Shown: in pieces, positions 12,229-18,938 of the stretch
How positions within the stretch are numbered: the first letter of the stretch is position 1
Layout of the letters: every line of letters begins with the position of its first letter
DNA from: Oegoconia quadripuncta
Taxonomy: Eukaryota; Arthropoda; Insecta; Lepidoptera; Autostichidae
Reading direction: 5' to 3'
DNA length: 64,000 nucleotides
Assembly (NCBI GenBank): GCA_949316235.1
Contig: OX438753.1
Span: 17,714,496-17,778,495, forward strand
Program-made: the position numbers and the translations under genes
The notes under the pieces: generated by a model
The model's database searches: none
What the model was told of the DNA's origin: nothing
Seen by the model: only the letters and a program-made list of their open reading frames with translations

Positions 12229-12717
12229 ATGAACCTTGATAAATTTGGGCATCACGTTCATAAGCGTCTACGAAGGTCTGAGTCTTTTGATTTTGATAAG
12301 GTGTTGGTAAAGTCCGAAAAAGGAGAATTCGATTTGCATTTCGCGAGGTTGAAAGGTGTAAAATCCCCTTTAACTGCAGATGATGCTGTAAATAAGGAAT
12401 ATATAGACAACTTGATTAATCAAAAGCAAGAAACAGAATCAATCGACTTTTCAAAAACCTTGATCAAATCTGAAGAGGGGGAATTTTATTTACATTCAGC
12501 AAGATTGACGGGACTGAAATATCCTTCTTCTGCAAACGATGCAGTGAATAAGCAGTATGTTGATAATATAGTCGATAACTTTTGCACAGAACAACAATTA
12601 ACAATAAAGTTTAACGATTTCAGAGCTGGTATATCTTCGTTATTATCGAAGCTCTTAGAAAAATATTATACTAAATCTGAAGTAAATGCCATGCTGCAAT
12701 CAATAAAAAATGATTAA
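12229..12717 (+). CDS. Fibre-like repeat protein (162 aa), possible attachment protein
   Basis: The protein is built from two copies of a 44-residue unit (about residues 20-63 and 72-115), each ending in DAVNKxY(I/V)DN. The C-terminus carries KYYTKSEVNAML (about 145-156). Both motifs resemble repeats found in trimeric phage tail fibres and other attachment proteins. No signal peptide or membrane segment is seen. It overlaps the integrase gene by 8 bp. I infer a trimeric spike or fibre standing on the capsid vertex; an assembly or coiled-coil adaptor role is the alternative. The gene is intact, small and AT-rich like its neighbours. Confidence 0.7.
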   Translation: MNLDKFGHHVHKRLRRSESFDFDKVLVKSEKGEFDLHFARLKGVKSPLTADDAVNKEYIDNLINQKQETESIDFSKTLIKSEEGEFYLHSARLTGLKYPSSANDAVNKQYVDNIVDNFCTEQQLTIKFNDFRAGISSLLSKLLEKYYTKSEVNAMLQSIKND

Positions 12718-13639
12718 ACAACAAATTGTTGATGAAATTCATAAAGCAGCACGAAGAAATTTTGTTCGACGATCTGTCATATTAAAAGGCATTGATGATT
12801 TGTGGCAAGCCGATTTAATTGACATGCAAAGTGTTGCAAAAGTTAACAGTGGTTACAAGTATATTTTGGTTATTATAGATGCCTTTTCTAAATTTGTATG
12901 GGTTATGCCTATTAAATCAAAATCCAAGGTTGAAGTAAGTAATTCATTCAAAAAAGTCCTTGTTAATTCTAAACGTACTCCTATTAATTTGCAAACAGAT
13001 TTAGGCAAAGAATTTTATAACGATTGTTTCCGTACCTTAATTACTTCATATAAAGTAAATCATTATTCCACTTATTCTACCAAGAAGGCATCCATTGTTG
13101 AAAGAGTTATCAAGACTCTTAAAAGCAAATTATATAAATATTTTAGTTTTATAGGAAACTATAAATGGGTAGGTAAACCCTTGAGTAATATTGTTGATTC
13201 TTACAACAATAGTGTTCATAGAATTACTAAATACAAACCAAAAGACGTAAATCTAAGGAATCAGTCTACAGTATTGTGGAATATAGCAAATTCTTCAAAT
13301 ATTCCGTTACTAACACAAATTAAATTTAGTATTGGAGATTCTGTTCGAATTAGCAAATACAAAGGAAGTTTCCAAAAAGGGTATACTCCTAATTGGTCGA
13401 CTGAAATATTTACTATTACAAAAGTAAATAAAACTAATCCAGTTACATATCAAATCAAAGATCAACGAAATCAAATAATACTAGGGTCTTTTTATGAGCA
13501 GGAACTCCAGAAGTCAAAGTATCCTGATGTATATTTAGTTGAAAAAGTTTTGAAAAGAAAAGGCAACAAATTATTTGTTAAATGGTTAGGACTAAGTAAA
13601 AGCGAAAATAGCTGGATCGATAAAAGAGCGGTTGTATGA
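12710..13639 (+). CDS. Polinton integrase (rve, DDE) with C-terminal chromodomain
   Basis: A 309-aa retroviral-type integrase core. Catalytic residues appear as D35 (WQADLID), D97 (LQTDLGKEFY) and E131 (IVERVIKTLK), giving 33 residues between the second Asp and the Glu. An SH3-like DNA-binding segment follows (about 205-260). The final 40 residues (269-309; VEKVLKRKGNKLFVKWLGL, ENSW) form a chromodomain, which in related integrases guides insertion to histone-marked chromatin. The usual N-terminal HHCC zinc finger is absent, since the core begins about 30 residues in. The start ATG overlaps the preceding stop (ATGATTAA). It catalyses insertion with a 6-bp staggered cut, matching the TCTTTA duplication seen. 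Confidence 0.93.
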   Translation: MIKQQIVDEIHKAARRNFVRRSVILKGIDDLWQADLIDMQSVAKVNSGYKYILVIIDAFSKFVWVMPIKSKSKVEVSNSFKKVLVNSKRTPINLQTDLGKEFYNDCFRTLITSYKVNHYSTYSTKKASIVERVIKTLKSKLYKYFSFIGNYKWVGKPLSNIVDSYNNSVHRITKYKPKDVNLRNQSTVLWNIANSSNIPLLTQIKFSIGDSVRISKYKGSFQKGYTPNWSTEIFTITKVNKTNPVTYQIKDQRNQIILGSFYEQELQKSKYPDVYLVEKVLKRKGNKLFVKWLGLSKSENSWIDKRAVV

Positions 13640-13731
13640 AAACTATTAAGTTTCTTCATGGTATTACAAAACCAATCACATGTTATATATAATTCAAGGG
13701 TTTACATTGGAATCACATTAGTTGCACAGTT

Positions 13732-14460
13732 ATGCGAGGAAGAGGACTCCTCAACAGTGCAATAAATAACTTACCATTTGAATTACACATACCAGGGTAC
13801 AATTACTGCGGTCCTGGCACTAAACTAAATGAACGCTTATTACGAGGCGACAAAGGTATAAATCCTTTGGACAACGCTTGTAAGAGTCACGATATTGCTT
13901 ATTCGAAATTCAAAAATTTGGAAGATCGTCATAAAGCAGATTCAAAATTATTAAAAATGGCTAAAAGAAGAGTTCGTTCGAAAAATGCGGGCACGGGTGA
14001 AAAAATGGCATCGTGGTTAGTGAGCAAGGTTATGAAAGCCAAGTTAAAGGCTGGTGCGGGTATTAAAGGATTAAAATCAATTGTTTCTAAGATTCGCGCT
14101 CAATTAAAGAAATATAAACCAAAGAATAATAAAGCAGCTATTAAATTTGCTTTGTTCGCAGCAAATAAGTTGCTTCCTAAAAACTCAAATATTCGTTTAC
14201 CTCGCGTAATTCCGATTCCAAAAAGCGGAGGCATTTTGCCATTAATACCAATTTTTGCTGGACTATCAGCCCTGGGTGCATTAGCTGGTGGAGCAGCAGG
14301 TATTGCAAAAACAGTTAATGAATATAAATCGGCTCAAAAGAATTTACTAGAATCCAAGCGTCACAATCAGGCTATGGAGTCGATTGCGCTAGGGAAAGGG
14401 TTATACATCAAACCCTACAAAAAAGGAGCTGGTTTATTTTTTTCTCCTTCAAAAAACTAA
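13732..14460 (+). CDS. Phospholipase A2-like virion protein (242 aa)
   Basis: The N-terminal domain carries a calcium-binding loop YCGPG (25-29) and a catalytic-type HD with following Tyr (H53, D54, Y57), as in the parvovirus VP1 PLA2 domain. In parvoviruses this activity opens the endosomal membrane during entry; the same role here is inferred. Residues about 70-165 are strongly basic. A Gly/Ala/Leu-rich hydrophobic stretch at about 170-195 could insert into membranes. The last codons read TCA AAA AAC TAA, so an A_AAA_AAC slippery heptamer lies in register against the stop, and a -1 shift would continue into the protease frame. Confidence 0.85.
   Translation: MRGRGLLNSAINNLPFELHIPGYNYCGPGTKLNERLLRGDKGINPLDNACKSHDIAYSKFKNLEDRHKADSKLLKMAKRRVRSKNAGTGEKMASWLVSKVMKAKLKAGAGIKGLKSIVSKIRAQLKKYKPKNNKAAIKFALFAANKLLPKNSNIRLPRVIPIPKSGGILPLIPIFAGLSALGALAGGAAGIAKTVNEYKSAQKNLLESKRHNQAMESIALGKGLYIKPYKKGAGLFFSPSKN
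14451..14457 (+). promoter_or_regulatory. Candidate -1 ribosomal frameshift site (A_AAA_AAC)
   Basis: The heptamer A AAA AAC is in the correct zero-frame register in the last two sense codons of the PLA2-like gene, directly before TAA (14458-14460). The -1 frame continues at 14457 into the protease frame, open from 14328 and without an ATG before 14550. A weak 8-bp stem could form downstream (14460-14467 with 14512-14519), but its spacer is only 2 nt. Function is untested. Confidence 0.5.
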
Positions 14461-14549
14461 GCTTTAGGCTACCCAGACGAGCTCTAACTAATTTAGATAT
14501 TATTAAATATGCTAAAGCTATAGAAATACCTTACTTTAGAGGTGTTTTT

Positions 14550-14849
14550 ATGAGAGATAAATTGCCAAAAAAATCAAGACTAATTGAATGTGCTATTGTC
14601 AATTTAGACAGTTACAAAAACGAAGGCACACATTGGGTAGCCTATGTTAAATTAAATGAATATTGCGAGTATTTCGATAGTTTTGGAGATTTAAAGCCTC
14701 CTTTAGAGCTGTCTAAATACTTGAATAATAAAAATATATTTTATAATTATCTTAACTATCAAAGTTTCAATTCTGTAAATTGTGGTCACTTATGTTTAAA
14801 GTTCTTAAAAAATTTTTGGAGATCATTTATAACAAATCATATCTATTAA
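14550..14849 (+). CDS. Adenain-like cysteine protease (maturation protease)
   Basis: From the first ATG the product is 99 aa. It carries all adenovirus-protease active-site residues at the expected spacing: H28 (GTHWVAY), D43 (YFDSFG), Q71 and C78 (QSFNSVNCG), with Q to C seven apart as in adenain. Such proteases (C48/C5-like fold) cleave capsid precursors. The conserved N-terminal strand seems to begin before this ATG: the same frame is open from 14328, and codons from about 14466 (PRRALTN, IPYFRG) read like family sequence but have no ATG. Translation may therefore come from a -1 frameshift in the PLA2-like gene, from a non-AUG start, or from a shortened start at 14550. Confidence 0.85.
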   Translation: MRDKLPKKSRLIECAIVNLDSYKNEGTHWVAYVKLNEYCEYFDSFGDLKPPLELSKYLNNKNIFYNYLNYQSFNSVNCGHLCLKFLKNFWRSFITNHIY

Positions 14850-14866
14850 ATGACATCATTATCAAC

Positions 14867-15538
14867 ATGTCCTTCACACTGTCAATATCTGACATAAAGT
14901 CAACTTTGACAACACACTACTCACCTGCTTTACAATTAGATGGAGAATATGAATGTGGTCTGTTGTATTTTTCTACATTTAATTCTATACCAAACGTAGA
15001 CAACAGAAACAATAAATTCTACTACGGTGAAAATTATGTGATTGAAATACCAGAAGGATCGTACGAACTTCAAGATATTAGTGACTTTTTGAAAAGTAGA
15101 GTAAACAATTGTACATTTAAACTATCATGCAACAACAATACTTTGAAAACCACAATTCTATGTTCCAAAGATATGCATTTCATGAAAAGTGATTCAATTG
15201 GCAAAATTTTAGGCTTCGGAAAGGAAACCTTGAAAGCTAATATATTACATGAATCTCGTTATCCTATCAACATTCTATCTACAACAGTGCTAAGGATCGA
15301 ATGTGATATTGTTAGAGGATCTTTTGTAAACGGAAAGCCTAGCCATATAATTCATGAGTTTGCACCTAATGTACCACCAGGTTATAGAATCATAGAAATC
15401 CCAAAAAACATTATTTATTTTCCTGTAAATCAAAATAGTATAAACTCAATTAATATACGGGTGTTGGATGTAAATAATAATTTGGTTAATTTGCGAGAAG
15501 AAGAAATACAACTTTATTTACATCTTAAGAAAAAATGA
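14867..15538 (+). CDS. Minor capsid (penton-type, single jelly-roll) protein
   Basis: A 223-aa protein starting at an ATG 18 nt after the protease stop. Its frame extends upstream to 14780, but the family-like N-terminus (MSFTLSISDIKS) begins here. The β-rich sequence (YSPALQLDGEYECGLLYF; NVPPGYR; IIYFPVN) suits the single jelly-roll penton protein that caps the five-fold vertices of Polinton capsids; gene order next to the major capsid gene supports this. The stop TGA overlaps the next gene's ATG as ATGA (15535-15538). Intact and AT-rich. Confidence 0.85.
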   Translation: MSFTLSISDIKSTLTTHYSPALQLDGEYECGLLYFSTFNSIPNVDNRNNKFYYGENYVIEIPEGSYELQDISDFLKSRVNNCTFKLSCNNNTLKTTILCSKDMHFMKSDSIGKILGFGKETLKANILHESRYPINILSTTVLRIECDIVRGSFVNGKPSHIIHEFAPNVPPGYRIIEIPKNIIYFPVNQNSINSINIRVLDVNNNLVNLREEEIQLYLHLKKK

Positions 15539-15705
15539 TAGATTTTAATAAATATCCTACACCGATATGTCGCAGTACTAGTACTAAACTCACCATCAAA
15601 GAAACAACATCTTGCAAACTACTTAAGAAACAAAAGAAGAAAAGCACGAAAAAATTGACAAAAGAAAATAAGGATTTCCTCAAGATCATCGGGCTGTTAA
15701 AATGA
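15535..15705 (+). CDS. Small basic protein (56 aa) between the capsid genes
   Basis: A short uninterrupted frame fills the whole gap between penton and major capsid genes. It begins inside the penton stop (ATGA) and ends inside the major capsid start (ATGA, 15702-15705). The product is rich in Lys (KKQKKKSTKK in the middle) and ends in a hydrophobic-basic tail (KDFLKIIGLLK). The fully tiled overlaps argue for a real gene. A DNA-condensing core peptide, comparable in size and charge to adenovirus core peptides, is one guess; it is not identified by similarity. Confidence 0.7.
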   Translation: MIDFNKYPTPICRSTSTKLTIKETTSCKLLKKQKKKSTKKLTKENKDFLKIIGLLK

Positions 15706-16913
15706 GTATTCTTAACGTAACAGATGCTCCCATCTATGATAATTCCATAGAAAGCTATGAGTTTCATTCCTACAAACCTTATGTGACAAGTTTTGGTCTA
15801 AATGATGAGATACGTATACCAATTAATCAACAAGACCTGTACGTTTTACCGTCAGCTAGTTCGCTATACATAGAAGGTTATGTTAAGATTATTAATAGGG
15901 AAACTAAAGCTCAAGCATCTGAGTTTTATTTTACCAATAATCCGATTTTATATTTATTTCAAGACATTCGCTATGAACTTAACGGAGTAGAAATTGATAA
16001 AATTAAAAATGCAGGTATTACAACGACTATGAAATCTCTCTTATCTATGAATGAAGGCGATTCGAAAATGTCTCAAAGCTGGGGATGGAATATCGATGGG
16101 ACAAAAAACAATGGAGGATATTTTTCAGGTTCCATACCACTCAACAAAATGTTTGGCTTTGCAGAAGATTATAACAAAATTATAATAAACTCTAAACATG
16201 AACTTATTCTACTTCGAAGCAATACAAATGTAAATGCGGTTAAACTCGCACCTCAAGAATTCATTGAAAAAGTTGAAATCAGTAAAATTGTGTGGCGTGT
16301 ACCTCACATTAAAGTCAACGATCGAGAAAGAGTTAACTTACTCCGTCATTTAGAAAAAGATCGTTCATTAAATCTTATTTTTAGGAACTGGGATCTATAT
16401 GAGTACCCAATACTTCCTAAAACTTCAAAGCATACATGGTCTATAAAAACATCCTCTCAGATAGAAAAACCAAGATATGTCATTTTAGGACTCCAAACTG
16501 ATCGTAAGAATCATGTCAATAGAAATATGACGCAATTCGATCATTGTAATTTGAGAAATATTAAAGTGTTTCTTAATTCTACTTATTTTCCCTATGAAAA
16601 TTTCAATTTGAGTTTTGATAATAATAATTATTCTTTATTATATGAACAGTATACAAAATTTCAACAGTCTTACCATGGACGTCGTCCAGACCCGTTGTTA
16701 AACTTTGAAGATTTTAAAATTAAAGCACCTCTATTTGTGATAGATTGCTCTCGCCAAGTGGAAAACTTGAAGTCAGGCGGTCCCGTGGATGTTCGAATTG
16801 AATTAGAAACTGATACATTAATTCCTGACCAAACGTCTGCCTACTGTTTGATATTAAACGACTGCATTTTTGAATACAAGCCCTTGACTAGTATTGTAAA
16901 GAAAATATCATGA
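15702..16913 (+). CDS. Major capsid protein (double jelly-roll)
   Basis: A 403-aa protein placed directly after the penton-type gene. Its start (MSILNVTDAPIYDN, then RIPINQQDLYVLPSASSLYI) and β-strand-rich body match the double jelly-roll hexon family of Polintons as I recognise it. That fold forms pseudo-hexagonal trimers of icosahedral capsids. Supporting context: penton upstream, protease and ATPase in the same cluster. The frame has no interruptions. It overlaps the preceding small gene and the following 166-aa gene by ATGA motifs, suggesting coupled translation from a shared transcript. At about 400 residues it is at the short end for such proteins. Confidence 0.9.
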   Translation: MSILNVTDAPIYDNSIESYEFHSYKPYVTSFGLNDEIRIPINQQDLYVLPSASSLYIEGYVKIINRETKAQASEFYFTNNPILYLFQDIRYELNGVEIDKIKNAGITTTMKSLLSMNEGDSKMSQSWGWNIDGTKNNGGYFSGSIPLNKMFGFAEDYNKIIINSKHELILLRSNTNVNAVKLAPQEFIEKVEISKIVWRVPHIKVNDRERVNLLRHLEKDRSLNLIFRNWDLYEYPILPKTSKHTWSIKTSSQIEKPRYVILGLQTDRKNHVNRNMTQFDHCNLRNIKVFLNSTYFPYENFNLSFDNNNYSLLYEQYTKFQQSYHGRRPDPLLNFEDFKIKAPLFVIDCSRQVENLKSGGPVDVRIELETDTLIPDQTSAYCLILNDCIFEYKPLTSIVKKIS

Positions 16914-17410
16914 ATGCAAATGATATATTCGTTGATGTTCAAGGTTTTAAGGACATGAATAATGACTTCATCATTAAGGAATTGAGTTTGGCAAATGCAG
17001 ATTCTAGTGAGGTGTTTCTAATTAAACCTCCTTATACATATTCCAGTTTATCAAATAATGAACGTAAACAAGTTTCTTGGATTGAACGAAATAGAGGTAT
17101 ATATTGGAATCAAGGATTTATCGATTACAGAGAATTTAAACGAATTGCTGAAGAACTTTTAGAAAACAAAAATATATTTGTGAAAGGATTAGAAAAAGTT
17201 AAGTGGATAAACGAACTATGCAATAAGTGTAGTGTAGTAGATATTGGAGAAAAAGGTTGTCCTAATTTTTTTACATTGCATGAAAAATATTGTAAAGGTA
17301 AATCTCTAAATTGTAGTTTTCATAAAAAAGCGTGTGCTTTAAAAAATGTAATCTGTATTCGGAAATGGTTTTACGAAAACAACATGTATCTTTTTAATTT
17401 AAATAAATGA
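16910..17410 (+). CDS. Cys-rich Polinton protein of unknown function (166 aa)
   Basis: The last gene of the rightward cluster, overlapping the major capsid stop as ATGA (16910-16913). The N-terminal half has alternating hydrophobic strands (IFVDVQGFK, FIIKELSLA, VFLIKPPY). The C-terminal third has many Cys/His residues (CNKC, C..FFTLHEKYC, C.FHKKAC, C), able to bind one or two zinc ions. The opening strand with an acidic residue could belong to an RNase H-like fold, but no complete active site is visible. I do not recognise the family; a zinc-binding nucleic-acid protein is a guess. Confidence 0.75.
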   Translation: MNANDIFVDVQGFKDMNNDFIIKELSLANADSSEVFLIKPPYTYSSLSNNERKQVSWIERNRGIYWNQGFIDYREFKRIAEELLENKNIFVKGLEKVKWINELCNKCSVVDIGEKGCPNFFTLHEKYCKGKSLNCSFHKKACALKNVICIRKWFYENNMYLFNLNK

Positions 17411-17423
17411 TTTGTGACTACAT

Positions 17424-17429
17424 AATAAA
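17424..17429 (+). terminator. Poly(A) signal for the rightward gene cluster
   Basis: AATAAA 14 nt after the last stop codon of the rightward cluster, in the AT-rich gap (17411-17650) where the two gene clusters converge. TTTATT motifs in the same gap could serve the leftward genes. Confidence 0.5.
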
Positions 17430-17650
17430 ATCTTTTATTATTTTTTTAACTACACACACTCTTCAAGAAAGCTACAGTAATAGTAAAAAGAAACAAAGTT
17501 ATTCTGTTTTAGTTAAATGAGTAATTTATTTAAAAATAATTTAAACAAAATTTAAATTTAAATTAAAACTACTTATAAAATAAATATTTAAAATTATTGA
17601 AATAAAAAGTATTACAATAATAAATTTAAGGTACAAACCAGGATTATGGT

Positions 17651-18211
17651 TTAAAAACTGTAGTAGCTATTGCACAATTTTTTTGAAATATTGCTAACTA
17701 GACGTTCCGTTTGGTCCATAACGTCATCACACACATCTTTTACAACATAATGTGCACATAATAAAATATTTTTTTCATTTTCACTCTCACTATCACTTTC
17801 ACTTGAGTTTTGCAAGTCCAATATTTTAATCTTAATAAGCCTTATTCCTTTGCTCGGTTCTCTGGTGAGGACAAACGAAGTCTCTCGACGAGATTTCTTT
17901 GTGACGTTCGAACTGCTAGCCCCCTTTTTGCTTGGTTTTGTCTTCTTTTGTGTTCTATTTTTGTGTGCTGAATTTTGAGTTGAGCACTGCACGTTCGGAA
18001 AGTCTTCAGAAAATCCATCCAACAGATCTTGGTGATGTCCGTATAGAAACACGGGAGAGTATGACAGCTCTCTAGGTTCGGCGTCAACTGGTACAGCAGT
18101 AACATCGGCGTCTCGAATGTTATTCTGTAACAAGAAATTTCATTATTGGAAAGAAAATAACACAATTGGTATAGGTATACAATAAAAGAAATATTTAATT
18201 TAACTTACCAT
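17651..18211 (-). CDS. Spliced small Polinton gene with ATG-only first exon
   Basis: The main open frame (17651-18124) has no ATG of its own near its start. Just upstream on the minus strand, an ATG (18209-18211) is followed at once by GTAAGT (18208-18203), and TTACAG ends at 18125. Splicing out this 84-bp intron puts the ATG in frame with the rest, giving about 159 residues. The product has a basic middle (KNRTQKKTKPSKKG), an acidic serine run (SSESDSESENEKN) and a C-terminal segment with few features. No family is recognised. It is the gene farthest downstream of the polymerase in the leftward cluster. The charge pattern resembles regulatory or chromatin-binding proteins. Confidence 0.6.
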
Positions 18212-18554
18212 TGTAAATTAGGTGATAATTTATTTCAAAAGCAGGAAGATGCAAATTGTCTGTAGCGTTGTACAAACTAATGATGAGTGACGATTGGAAG
18301 AGGTGTATGCGTGATACAATGAACCGCTCCCTCACCTCGTACCCCTGCGCTGCGCGCCCGAGCACGTAGATCACATACTTAGCTCTCCCGCTTTTACCAC
18401 CGCAAGTTTACACCTGTTCCATTCGCACCCAGCATTTTTGTACAAGTACAAATTGCGCAATAGCTATTTGCAACATGTTTAAACTTGTCATAACCATTTC
18501 AAAACATACAGGATACCTTGGATTAATTAAATGAAACTTGGTTTAGAATATATA

Positions 18555-18932
18555 CGATTTTTTATTTTCTAAATATTAAAAACATTTTCAAATGGCACGT
18601 TAACTATTGTTATATATACAATATTATGTGTTACGATATAATAATTTGTTCACTCACAGTCCGAGTAACAATTTCGTGTATTAATATTTTGAATACATTT
18701 ATTTAATCTTAATAGTTCGGAATATAGTTAGATACAGCAATGTTTATCTTCTAAATACTTAAAACATTTTCAAATATCATGCTACAGTTATTTATATAAT
18801 ACTTATGTGTAGATGCATCATAAGAAATTATTTACTTACAGTCCGAATAACAATTTCGTTAATATTTTGAATACATTTATTTATATCAATATTATAGTAA
18901 ATTTAAACTAAATCCTAATAGTTCCATAAATC
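18555..18932. repeat. Two degenerate tandem copies of a segment resembling the polymerase 3' end
   Basis: Units near 18555-18735 and 18740-18932 share blocks such as taaaacattttcaaat, cagtccgataacaatttcg (one or two differences) and aatattttgaatacattta. The same pattern, more diverged, appears inside the polymerase gene at about 19045-19085. The units contain stops on the minus strand and look like non-coding decay products of duplication. Confidence 0.55.
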
Positions 18933-18938
18933 ATACTT

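Noticed and set aside
14780..14866. N-terminal extension of the minor capsid gene from 14780
   Set aside because: It overlaps the end of the protease in another frame; the family-like N-terminus starts at the ATG at 14867.
17651..18133. Minor-start (TTG) version of the small minus-strand gene
   Set aside because: TTG initiation is unlikely in an insect nucleus; an ATG-only exon with proper splice signals explains the frame better.
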